Part shown: one piece after another, positions 1 through 6,708 of the stretch
How positions within the stretch are numbered: position 1 is the first letter of the stretch
Layout of the letters: the number at the start of each line of letters is the position of its first letter
Made by a program: the position numbers and the translations under genes
NCBI GenBank assembly: GCA_029267645.1
Contig: JAJUIM010000067.1
Location: 1 to 8,516, forward strand
Source of the DNA: Microbacterium sp.
Lineage (GTDB): Bacteria > Actinomycetota > Actinomycetes > Actinomycetales > Microbacteriaceae
Length of the DNA: 8,516 nucleotides
Reading direction: 5' to 3'
The notes under the pieces: model-generated
Seen by the model: only the letters and a program-made list of their open reading frames with translations
Told to the model about the DNA's origin: nothing
The model's database searches: none

Positions 1-30
1 GCACCCGGGCGGAATGTCAGAGGTCCGAAT

Positions 31-36
31 TACCGT
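31..36 (+). promoter_or_regulatory. -10 hexamer (TACCGT) for a leaderless start
   Basis: TACCGT fits the actinobacterial -10 consensus TANNNT. It ends six bases before the ATG at 43, so transcription would begin at or within a base of the start codon. There is no purine-rich Shine-Dalgarno sequence in these six bases. This supports the start at 43. No recognisable -35 box lies 16-18 bases further upstream. Confidence 0.5.
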
Positions 37-42
37 GGACGC

Positions 43-3000
43 ATGCGAATCGACCGCGAACACCACCGCCTCGTCTGGAGCGCGAGCGACCTGCGCGCGG
101 CGGCGGAGTGCGAGTTCGCGTGGCTGCGGCAGATCGATGCGCGGCTGGGGCGCTGCAAGGCGGTCGACGAGCCCGACGACCCGATGCTCGCGCGGGCCGC
201 GGCGATGGGCGACGCACACGAGGCCCGCGCGCTCGAGCGGTACCGCGCCGAGTTCGGCGACGCCGTCGTCGAGATCCCCCGCGTCTCGTCGGCCGACCGC
301 GACGCGCTCGCCGCCGCGGCGCAGCGCACGCGCGAGGCGCTCGCCGATCCGCGGGCCCGCGTCGTCTTCCAGGCGGCCTTCTCAGGCGGCGATTTTGTCG
401 GATTCGCCGACTTCCTGCTGCGCGACGACGACGGCCGCTGGCGGGTGCAGGACACCAAGCTCGCCCGCGCCGCCCGTGTGACGGCGTTGATGCAGCTGGC
501 GGCATACGTCGACCAGCTCGACGCGCTCGACGTGCCGCGCGCCGACGAGGTCGACCTGCTCCTGGGCGACGGATCCACGTCGACGCACGACGTGCGCGAC
601 CTGCTGCCGCTGTTCCGCGTGCGTCGCGAGCGGCTGCTGCAGCTCGTCGCCGACCGTCGGCTCGACCTCGGCACGGGCGCCGAGCCGATCGCGTGGGGCG
701 ATGCGCGAGGCGAGCTCGCCGTGCGCGCGTGCGGGCGCTGCGCCGCCTGCGAGGAGCAGGTGCAGGCGCACCGCGACGTCCTCCTCGTCGCCGGCATGCG
801 GCCCGCGCAGCGCGAGCGGCTGCGCGACGCCGGCATCGACACGATCGACGCCCTCGCGGCGGCCGAGCAGAAGCCCCCGCGCATGGGCGACGACGCGTTC
901 GCCATGCTGCGCACGCAGGCGCGCCTGCAGGTCGCGACCGAGCGCGAGGGCGGCGCGCCGCTCTACGAGGTCGTGCAGCCCGCGGCACTCAGCGCCATGC
1001 CGCGCCCCGACATGGGCGATGTCTTCTTCGACTTCGAGGGCGACCCGCTGTTCAGCGAGGCGCGGCCCGACGGGCGGGTCGCTTGGGGCATCGACTACCT
1101 GTTCGGCTGGGTCGACATGCGCGAGCAGTACTCGGCGCTGTGGGCGCACGACCTCGCGGCGGAGCGCGAGGCGCTCGAGCGGTTCTGCGACTTCGTGGCC
1201 GCCCGACGGCGCGCGAACCCCGGTATGCACATCTACCACTACGCGCCGTACGAGCCGACCCACCTCGCGGCCATGGCCGCCAGGCACGGAGTGCGCGAGG
1301 CCGAGGTCGACCGCATGCTGCGCGACGAGCTGTTCGTCGACCTGTACCCGATCGTCAAGCACGCGCTCCGCGTGGGCACGCGCTCGTACTCCATCAAGAA
1401 GCTCGAGCCGCTCTACATGGGATCCGATGTGCGCACACAGGACGTGCAGCGCGGCGACGACTCGATCGCCCGCTACGTCGAGGCGCGATCCCTGCGCGAG
1501 GCCGGCCTGGACGACGAGGCCCGCGCGATCCTCGACGACCTCGCCGACTACAACCGCTACGACTGCGTCTCGACGAGGCGCCTGCGCGACTGGCTCGTCG
1601 AGCGCGCCCGCGAGACGCGCGTGCTGCCGGCAGCGCCCGACGACCGGGCCGCGGGCGCCTACGAGCCGTCGCCGCGCGCGATCGCCCTGACCGCGCGCGC
1701 CGACGAGCTGCAGGAGGCGCGCGACGCCGGCGAACCCGCGTCCGCTGACGAGAACGCCCTCCGCCTCGCGGCTGCCGCGATCGACTACTACCCGCGCGAG
1801 GCCAAGGCCTTCTGGCAGGCGCACTTCGAGCGCCTGCGCGAGCCGATCTCGCTGTGGGGCGAGACGCGCGACGTCGTCATCGTCGACATCCGCCGCTCCG
1901 ACCTCGTCGACGACTGGCACACGCCCGACGGATCCCGCGCCCTCCGGCGCCGCCTCGCGCTGCGGGGCGAGCTGGCGCCCGGCACGAGGCTGCGCGAGGG
2001 CGCGCGCCCCTTCGTGCTGTACCCCGCGCCCGCGCCGTTCCCCAACGAGGCGTCGCCGCGGTGGATCCACGTGCCGCACGAGGTCGTCGTGGTCGAGGTG
2101 CTCGACGACGGCGCGATCGTCGACGAATACGCCGTGCAGCAGGAGACCTGGCGCGAGCTGCCCGTCGCGCTCACGCCGCCCTCGCCGCCGCCGGCAGGCG
2201 CGCAGCAGGGCGCGATCGATGAGTGGGCAGACGGCATCCTCCGCGCGGAGCGCACGGTGGGCGCGGCCGACGGCGCGTTCCCCATCGACCCCGCGACCGA
2301 CATCCTGCGCCGCCTGCGGGCCGACCACCACGCGGGCCGGGTCGTCTCCTCGGCGATCGGCAGCGACGTCGACGCGATCGTCTTCTCGCTCCTCAGCGTG
2401 CCCACCTACCTCGCGGTGCAGGGGCCTCCCGGCACGGGCAAGACCTACGTCGGATCGCACGTCATCGCGCGCCTCGTGAACGACCACGGCTGGAAGGTGG
2501 GCGTCGTCGCGCAGTCGCACGCCGTCGTCGAGAACATGCTCGACCGCGTCGTCGCCGCGGGGGTGCCCGCGGCCCACGTGGCCAAGGTGCTGAAGGGCGG
2601 CGCGGCAGCCGACGGCCAGCGCTTCACGGTGCTGCCCCGCGCGGGCCTCGCGGCGTACCAGCAGGGCAGGTCGCGCGGCGGATACGTCATCGGCGGCACG
2701 GCGTGGGACTTCGCGAACGTCACGCGCGTCGACCGTCGCGCCCTCGACCTCCTCGTCGTCGACGAGGCCGGCCAGTTCTCGCTCGCCTCGACCGTCGCGG
2801 TGTCGATGGCTGCCCGCCGCCTGCTGCTGCTCGGCGACCCGCAGCAGCTGCCGCAGGTCAGCCAGGGCACCCATCCCGCGCCCGTCGACACCTCGGCCCT
2901 CGGCTGGCTCATGCGCGGCCACGCCGTGCTGCCCGACGGGCACGGCTACTTCCTCGCGCAGACGTGGCGCCTGCATCCCGACGTCGCGCGCCCCGTGTCC

Positions 3001-3579
3001 GAGCTCTCCTACGGCGGCAAGCTGCGCTCGCGGCCCGGCGCCGAGCTGCGGTCGATCGACGGCATCGAGCCCGGCGTCCACGCGGTGCCGGTCGAGCACC
3101 GCGGCAACGCGACCGAATCCGACGAGGAGGCACAGGAGGTGCTGCGGATCGTGCGCGACGTGCTCGGCCGCGCGTTCGTCGACATCGACATCGACGATGA
3201 GCAGGTCGCGACGTCGCGAGCGCGCCGCCCGATCGAGGCGCAGGACGTCATCGTCGTCGCGCCCTACAACGCCCACCAGCAGCGCGTCGAGCAGGTGCTG
3301 CAGGCTGCGGGTCTCGGCGCCGTGCGCGTCGGCACGGTCGATAAGTTCCAGGGGCAGGAGGCCGCCGTCGCGATCCTCACGCTCGCGGCCTCGTCCGGGC
3401 GCGACGCGCCCCGTGGCCCCGAGTTCCTGCTGCTCGAGAACCGCCTGAACGTCGGCATCAGCCGCGCCAAGGTCGCGGCCTTCGTCGTCTTCAGCCCCGG
3501 GCTGCTCGACGATCTGCCATATCAGGCCGAACAGGTCGCGCGGCTCAGCGCGTTCGCGCGCCTCGTCGGGCGGGCATGA
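43..3579 (+). CDS. TM0106-type RecB-like nuclease / RNase H-like / SF1 helicase fusion
   Basis: This is a predicted cytoplasmic DNA-processing enzyme of 1178 residues, combining two nuclease-type domains with a DNA helicase. Residues about 10-245 look like a RecB/Cas4-type PD-(D/E)XK nuclease: D123, then D137-T-K139 as the D-x-K motif, then Q151..Y155. C23 together with C230, C233 and C236 resembles the cysteine set that holds an iron-sulphur cluster in AddB and Cas4. A helix-hairpin-helix-like stretch follows (about 250-272). Residues 326-520 resemble the YprB-type RNase H-like domain, with D330-F-E332, HYAPYEP at 399-405 and YNRYD ending at D507. The superfamily 1 helicase (about 780-1150, Dna2/Upf1-like) has Walker A GPPGTGKT (794-801), Ia (821-833), DEAGQ (907-911), GDPQQLP (931-937), motif V VGTVDKFQGQE (1096-1106) and motif VI NVGISRAK (1136-1143). 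All key helicase residues are present. The order and length match the TM0106 nuclease-helicase family; the role, in repair, recombination or defence, is unproven. It stands alone and converges on upp. Confidence 0.88.
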   Translation: MRIDREHHRLVWSASDLRAAAECEFAWLRQIDARLGRCKAVDEPDDPMLARAAAMGDAHEARALERYRAEFGDAVVEIPRVSSADRDALAAAAQRTREALADPRARVVFQAAFSGGDFVGFADFLLRDDDGRWRVQDTKLARAARVTALMQLAAYVDQLDALDVPRADEVDLLLGDGSTSTHDVRDLLPLFRVRRERLLQLVADRRLDLGTGAEPIAWGDARGELAVRACGRCAACEEQVQAHRDVLLVAGMRPAQRERLRDAGIDTIDALAAAEQKPPRMGDDAFAMLRTQARLQVATEREGGAPLYEVVQPAALSAMPRPDMGDVFFDFEGDPLFSEARPDGRVAWGIDYLFGWVDMREQYSALWAHDLAAEREALERFCDFVAARRRANPGMHIYHYAPYEPTHLAAMAARHGVREAEVDRMLRDELFVDLYPIVKHALRVGTRSYSIKKLEPLYMGSDVRTQDVQRGDDSIARYVEARSLREAGLDDEARAILDDLADYNRYDCVSTRRLRDWLVERARETRVLPAAPDDRAAGAYEPSPRAIALTARADELQEARDAGEPASADENALRLAAAAIDYYPREAKAFWQAHFERLREPISLWGETRDVVIVDIRRSDLVDDWHTPDGSRALRRRLALRGELAPGTRLREGARPFVLYPAPAPFPNEASPRWIHVPHEVVVVEVLDDGAIVDEYAVQQETWRELPVALTPPSPPPAGAQQGAIDEWADGILRAERTVGAADGAFPIDPATDILRRLRADHHAGRVVSSAIGSDVDAIVFSLLSVPTYLAVQGPPGTGKTYVGSHVIARLVNDHGWKVGVVAQSHAVVENMLDRVVAAGVPAAHVAKVLKGGAAADGQRFTVLPRAGLAAYQQGRSRGGYVIGGTAWDFANVTRVDRRALDLLVVDEAGQFSLASTVAVSMAARRLLLLGDPQQLPQVSQGTHPAPVDTSALGWLMRGHAVLPDGHGYFLAQTWRLHPDVARPVSELSYGGKLRSRPGAELRSIDGIEPGVHAVPVEHRGNATESDEEAQEVLRIVRDVLGRAFVDIDIDDEQVATSRARRPIEAQDVIVVAPYNAHQQRVEQVLQAAGLGAVRVGTVDKFQGQEAAVAILTLAASSGRDAPRGPEFLLLENRLNVGISRAKVAAFVVFSPGLLDDLPYQAEQVARLSAFARLVGRA

Positions 3580-3585
3580 CGCCCT

Positions 3586-3605
3586 GTCCGCCCCGTCGGG
3601 CGGGC
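3586..3605. terminator. GC-rich hairpin between convergent genes
   Basis: CCGCCC (3588-3593) pairs with GGGCGG (3598-3603) across a CGTC loop. The stem extends by a T-G wobble and a G-C pair to 3586/3605. It lies in the 39-base gap between the helicase stop and the upp stop, where a shared bidirectional terminator would be expected. No T-run follows on either strand, so it is not a classical intrinsic terminator. In sequence this GC-rich such a stem could arise by chance. Confidence 0.3.
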
Positions 3606-3618
3606 GCTGCGGGCGCCG

Positions 3619-4254
3619 TCAGTCGGCCGTGCCGTACAGGCGGTCGCCCGCGTCGCCGAGGCCGGGCACGATGTAGCCCTTCTCGTCGAGGCCCTCGTCG
3701 AGCGCGCCCAGCACGAGCGTGACGTCGCGGTCGCCCACGAGCGACTCGATCGCCTGCACGCCCTCGGGCGTGCCGAGCAGGCACACGGCCGTCACGTCGG
3801 TCGCGCCGCGGTCGAAGAGGTACTTGATCGCGGCCGCGAGCGACCCGCCCGTCGCGAGCATGGGATCCAGCGCGAAGCACTGCCGGCCGGCCAGGTCGTC
3901 GGGCAGGCGCTCGGCGTACGTCGTCGGCTTGAGGGTCTCCTCGTCGCGCACGAGGCCCAGGAAGCCGACCTCGGCCGTCGGCAGGAGCTTCGTCATGCCC
4001 TCGAGCATGCCGAGGCCCGCGCGCAGGATCGGCACGACCAGCGGCTTCGGGTTCCCGATCTTCACGCCCATCGTCGTCGTGACGGGCGTCGTGATCTCGC
4101 ACTCCTCGACGCGGACGTTGCGCGTGGCCTCGTACGCCAGCAGCGTCATGAGCTCCTCCGTCAGCTGCCGGAACACGGGCGACGACGTCGCCTTGTCGCG
4201 CAGGACGGACAGCTTGTGGGTGATGAGCGGGTGGTCGGCAATGTGCACGCGCAT
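3619..4254 (-). CDS. upp: Uracil phosphoribosyltransferase
   Basis: This enzyme joins uracil to PRPP to give UMP and pyrophosphate in cytoplasmic pyrimidine salvage. The 211-residue product matches the family's usual length of about 210. The PRPP loop is [10 protein letters not shown] (129-138). The C-terminal uracil-binding segment [12 protein letters not shown] (194-205) is intact, and the N-terminal [15 protein letters not shown] is typical of actinobacterial UPRTs. I chose the ATG at 4254 over the in-frame GTG at 4260 because family members begin MRVH and a TAGCCT hexamer sits six bases before that ATG. The gene converges on the helicase gene and is divergent from the alcohol dehydrogenase. 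No attenuator or PyrR-type leader is visible: if transcription starts at the ATG there is no leader at all. Confidence 0.96.
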   Translation of the reverse strand: MRVHIADHPLITHKLSVLRDKATSSPVFRQLTEELMTLLAYEATRNVRVEECEITTPVTTTMGVKIGNPKPLVVPILRAGLGMLEGMTKLLPTAEVGFLGLVRDEETLKPTTYAERLPDDLAGRQCFALDPMLATGGSLAAAIKYLFDRGATDVTAVCLLGTPEGVQAIESLVGDRDVTLVLGALDEGLDEKGYIVPGLGDAGDRLYGTAD

Positions 4255-4260
4255 GAGCAC

Positions 4261-4266
4261 AGGCTA
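4261..4266 (-). promoter_or_regulatory. -10 hexamer (TAGCCT) for leaderless upp
   Basis: Read on the minus strand, TAGCCT ends six bases before the upp ATG at 4254, matching TANNNT with leaderless spacing. A second TANNNT (TAGGGT, minus strand, 4290-4285) could drive a transcript with a leader of roughly 25 bases, so two initiation sites are possible. Neither has a clear -35 box. Confidence 0.42.
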
Positions 4267-4323
4267 CTTGGCGCGAATGCGAACACCCTAGGGAAGGTCC
4301 GGTGAACGCCCGGCGACGACAGG

Positions 4324-4337
4324 TCGACATGCGTCGA
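4324..4337. repeat. Short perfect inverted repeat in the upp/adh intergenic region
   Basis: TCGAC (4324-4328) and GTCGA (4333-4337) form a perfect five-base inverted repeat around ATGC. It lies in the 142-base divergent region between upp and the dehydrogenase gene, where an operator would be plausible. At five bases per arm, chance is a serious alternative. I see nothing else firm in this interval apart from the -10 candidates for upp. Confidence 0.18.
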
Positions 4338-4384
4338 TGAGGAACACAATGGACGAGCACGCCCAGGACGGGCGCGAAAACGAC

Positions 4385-4389
4385 AAGGA
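4385..4389 (+). promoter_or_regulatory. Shine-Dalgarno (AAGGA) deciding the dehydrogenase start
   Basis: AAGGA lies seven bases before the ATG at 4397, a standard spacing. It supports the start that gives MKALQY, where members of this dehydrogenase family begin. A weaker alternative is the ATG at 4349, preceded by GAGGA (4339-4343), which would add 16 highly charged residues not expected in the family. No TANNNT sits at leaderless distance from any candidate start, unlike most genes in the window. Confidence 0.55.
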
Positions 4390-4396
4390 CGACGTG

Positions 4397-5248
4397 ATGA
4401 AGGCACTGCAGTACGTCGAGGTCGGCAAGCCGCCCGTGATCCGCGAGGTCCCGACGCCCGAGCCCGGGCCGGGCCAGGTGCGCCTCAAGGCGACCGCCGC
4501 CGGCGCCTGCCACTCGGACTCGTTCGTGATGAGCCTCTCCGACGAGGACTACCGCGCGAGCTACCCGCTGCCCATGACGCTCGGCCACGAGGGCGCCGGC
4601 ATCGTCTACTCGCCCCGGTTCCTCGTGCCGCTCGGCGACCTGGACCCGGCCGACAACGTCGCGCTCACCGACGCGGGCCTCACGCCGCACCACGCGATCA
4701 AGGGATCCCTGTCGAAGCTCGTCCCCGGATCGACCGCCGTCGTCATCGGCACGGGCGGCCTCGGCCACGTCGCGATCCAGATCCTCCGCGAGCTCACGCC
4801 CGCGACCGTCATCGCCCTCGACGTCGCCGACGAGAAGCTCGCGCTCGCGAAGGAAGTCGGCGCGCACCACGCATTCCTCTCGAACCCCGACGCGGTGGAC
4901 GCGATCCGCGAGGCGACGGGATCCGCGACCGTCACGGCGATCTTCGACTTCGTCGGCATCCAGCCGACCGCCGACCTCGGCGCGAAGCTCAGCGGCACCG
5001 AGACCGACCAGGTGCTCGTGGGCGTCGGCGCGACGAAGGCCGACGTCGGCGTGCTCGGCCGCGCCTACGACGCGACCGTGCGCGCGCCGTACTGGGGCTC
5101 GCGCTCCGAGCTCATGGAGGTGCTGAACCTCGCACGCGCGGGCCGCGTGGACGTCGAGACCGAGCGCTTCTCGCTCGACGACGCGCCCGAGGCGTACCGC
5201 CGCCTGCACGAGGGCACGCTCCGCGGCCGCGCGGTCGTCACGCCGTAA
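4397..5248 (+). CDS. Zinc-type alcohol dehydrogenase (MDR family) with an internal deletion
   Basis: This is a medium-chain dehydrogenase/reductase, a family whose members oxidise alcohols or reduce aldehydes with NAD(P). Catalytic-zinc positions are visible: C38 in GACHSD, H64-E65 in GHEGAG, and D92 in LTDAGLTP. The Rossmann fold has GTGGLGH (118-124), with D142 ending the second strand, which suggests NAD preference. The C-terminal part (PYWGSRSEL, then GRAVVTP at the end) is normal. The product is only 283 residues against about 345 for the family. GHEGAGIV (63-70) runs directly into YSPRFLVPLGDLDP (71-84), so about 60 residues are missing. These normally hold the GDAV..YGPWGCG strand region and the four cysteines of the structural zinc lobe. 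The frame is preserved and there is no stop codon. Activity is doubtful: this may be a decaying gene, a genuine short variant or an assembly error. tadA follows after 10 bases. Confidence 0.82.
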   Translation: MKALQYVEVGKPPVIREVPTPEPGPGQVRLKATAAGACHSDSFVMSLSDEDYRASYPLPMTLGHEGAGIVYSPRFLVPLGDLDPADNVALTDAGLTPHHAIKGSLSKLVPGSTAVVIGTGGLGHVAIQILRELTPATVIALDVADEKLALAKEVGAHHAFLSNPDAVDAIREATGSATVTAIFDFVGIQPTADLGAKLSGTETDQVLVGVGATKADVGVLGRAYDATVRAPYWGSRSELMEVLNLARAGRVDVETERFSLDDAPEAYRRLHEGTLRGRAVVTP

Positions 5249-5251
5249 CCT
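5246..5251 (+). promoter_or_regulatory. -10 hexamer (TAACCT) for leaderless tadA
   Basis: TAACCT ends seven bases before the tadA ATG at 5259, the expected spacing for transcription starting on the A of the start codon. Its first three bases are the TAA stop of the dehydrogenase. GGAG at 5252-5255 is only three bases from the ATG, too close for a good Shine-Dalgarno sequence, which favours the leaderless reading. tadA could therefore be transcribed independently of the upstream gene. Confidence 0.5.
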
Positions 5252-5258
5252 GGAGCGC

Positions 5259-5720
5259 ATGCGCCCCTCGCCCGCCGACACCGCCTCCATGCGGCGCGCC
5301 CTCGCGCTCGCGGAGGAGGCGGCGTCGGCGGGCGAGGTGCCCGTCGGCGCGATCGTGCTCGACGCGTCGGGATCCGTCGTCGGCCAGGCGCGCAACCGCC
5401 GCGAGGAGACGCACGATCCGAGCGCGCACGCGGAGGTGCTCGCGCTGCGCGAGGCGGCCCGCGCGACGGGCGGCTGGAACCTCGACGGCTGCACGCTCGT
5501 CGTGACGCTCGAGCCGTGCCTCATGTGCGCGGGTGCGCTGCTGCAGGCGCGCATCTCGCGCCTCGTCTTCGGCGCGTGGGACGACAAGGCGGGCGCGGCC
5601 GGATCGCTCTACGACGTCGTGCGCGACCGCCGGCTGCCGTACCGCGCCGAGGTCGTCGCGGGCGTGCTCGAGGCCGAGGCGCGCGAGATCCTCGCCCGCT
5701 TCTTCGCGCCGAAGCGCTGA
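5259..5720 (+). CDS. tadA: tRNA-specific adenosine-34 deaminase
   Basis: TadA deaminates adenosine 34 of tRNA-Arg(ACG) to inosine, which lets one tRNA read CGU, CGC and CGA codons. It is normally essential. The 153-residue product has the zinc deaminase signature: H57-A-E59, with H57 a zinc ligand and E59 the catalytic proton shuttle, and P86-C87-L-M-C90 giving the two cysteine ligands. The N-terminal part (EVPVGAIVLD, 26-35) and the DDKAGAAGSLYD region (108-119) match TadA rather than cytidine or guanine deaminases. Length is normal. The start at 5259 is preferred over Met11 at 5289 because of the TAACCT hexamer seven bases upstream. It converges on the oxidoreductase gene, with only 19 bases between stops and no hairpin seen there. 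Confidence 0.95.
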   Translation: MRPSPADTASMRRALALAEEAASAGEVPVGAIVLDASGSVVGQARNRREETHDPSAHAEVLALREAARATGGWNLDGCTLVVTLEPCLMCAGALLQARISRLVFGAWDDKAGAAGSLYDVVRDRRLPYRAEVVAGVLEAEAREILARFFAPKR

Positions 5721-5739
5721 CCCGCGCGCCGATCCGCCC

Positions 5740-6678
5740 TCAGCGCAGCTGCGGCAGGACCTCCTCGCCCAGGAAGGCGACGTGGTCGAGGTCGGTCATG
5801 TCGATCAGCTGGAAGTAGAGCCGGTCGGCGCCCTGCTCGAGCAGGCGCCCGGCGCGGTCGACGATCTCGGCGGCGGATCCGCAGAACGTGTGCTGCGCGC
5901 GGAACTCGGCGAGATCCACGCCCGTCGCTTCAGCGCGCCGCTGCACGTCGGCCTCCGTCGGCCCGCCGAGCGTCGTGAGCGCGACCGTCGTCTTCAGCGT
6001 CTGCGGGTCGCGGCCGATCTCCTCGCACGCGGCGCGGGCCCGCGCCCAGCGGTCGAGCACGACCTCCTCGGGCTGGAACGGGATGTTGAACTCGGCCGCG
6101 TAGCGCGCCGCGAGGGCGGGCGTGCGCTTGAGGCCCGATCCGCCGACGATGACGGGCGGCGCGTCCTGCGCGGGCTTCGGCAGCGCGGGGGAGTCGGTCA
6201 GGCGGTAGTGCGCGCCCTCGAACGAGTAGGTCTCGCCGGCGGGCGTGCCCCAGAGGCCGGTGAGGATCTCGAGCTGTTCCTCGAGCAGGTCGAATCGGCG
6301 GGCGGGGAAGGGGATCCCGTAGGCCTCGTGCTCCTCGGCGAACCACCCCGTGCCGAGGCCGAGCTCGACGCGGCCGCCCGACATCTGGTCGACCTGCGCG
6401 ACCTGGATCGCGAGGATGCCGGGCACGCGGTACGTGACGCTCGACACGAGCGTGCCGAGGCGCAGCGTCGAGGTCTCGCGCGCGAGGCCCGCGAGCGTCG
6501 TCCACGCATCGGTCGGACCGGGCTCACCCGAGAAGAAGTCACCCATCTTGAGGAAGTGGTCGGAGCGGAAGAAGCCGTCGAAGCCGCTCCGCTCGGCCGC
6601 TTGGGCGAAGGCGAGCTGGGTGTCGTAGGAGGCGCCCTGCTGGGGCTCGGTGAAGACGCAGAACTCGGGGGTGGCCAT
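5740..6678 (-). CDS. Luciferase-like F420-type oxidoreductase
   Basis: This is a 312-residue TIM-barrel enzyme of the bacterial luciferase-like monooxygenase superfamily, probably cytoplasmic. Enzymes of this actinobacterial type are usually predicted to use coenzyme F420, but some use FMN, and no substrate can be read from the sequence. Family marks are the N-terminal strand FCVFTEPQ (6-13), SDHFLKMG (39-46), LGTLVSSVTYR (74-84), DQMSGGRVELGLGTGW (97-112), ERFD-like RRFDLLEEQLEIL (127-139) and PPVIVGGSG (174-182). It resembles the TIGR03560-like group from memory. The only Met-type start nearby is at 6678, with CAGAAT six bases upstream as a weak -10 and no Shine-Dalgarno. The transporter gene ends 30 bases upstream on the same strand, so read-through from it is likely. 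No functional link between the two is evident. Confidence 0.88.
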   Translation of the reverse strand: MATPEFCVFTEPQQGASYDTQLAFAQAAERSGFDGFFRSDHFLKMGDFFSGEPGPTDAWTTLAGLARETSTLRLGTLVSSVTYRVPGILAIQVAQVDQMSGGRVELGLGTGWFAEEHEAYGIPFPARRFDLLEEQLEILTGLWGTPAGETYSFEGAHYRLTDSPALPKPAQDAPPVIVGGSGLKRTPALAARYAAEFNIPFQPEEVVLDRWARARAACEEIGRDPQTLKTTVALTTLGGPTEADVQRRAEATGVDLAEFRAQHTFCGSAAEIVDRAGRLLEQGADRLYFQLIDMTDLDHVAFLGEEVLPQLR

Positions 6679-6708
6679 GGGGCGATTCTGCCACCCCCGG
6701 TCGCGGCG

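Noticed and set aside
382..3276. A 964-codon open frame antisense to the helicase gene
   Set aside because: Its translation is low-complexity, rich in Arg, Ala, Val and Asp, with no recognisable domain. Long antisense frames are usual opposite GC-rich genes, and the plus-strand frame carries every helicase motif.
43..3579. Reading the nuclease-helicase as part of a multi-gene defence island
   Set aside because: The neighbours are upp, a dehydrogenase and tadA, with no restriction, toxin-antitoxin, CRISPR or phage gene visible. The window begins just upstream of this gene, so genes to its left cannot be judged.
4255..4260. GTG start for upp two codons upstream
   Set aside because: Family members begin at MRVH, and the TAGCCT hexamer is placed for the ATG at 4254.
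4289..4294. TAGGGA as a plus-strand -10 for the dehydrogenase, with TTGGCG at 4268 as -35
   Set aside because: The last base breaks the TANNNT consensus and the spacer is only 15 bases, so I do not call a promoter.
3545..5587. A 680-codon minus-strand open frame covering upp, the dehydrogenase and part of tadA
   Set aside because: It lies in a different frame from upp and across three genes with clear family motifs; its translation is compositionally biased and matches nothing I recognise.
5721..5739. Possible terminator between tadA and the oxidoreductase gene
   Set aside because: The 19-base gap is GC-rich but I could not form a convincing stem-loop and there is no T-run.
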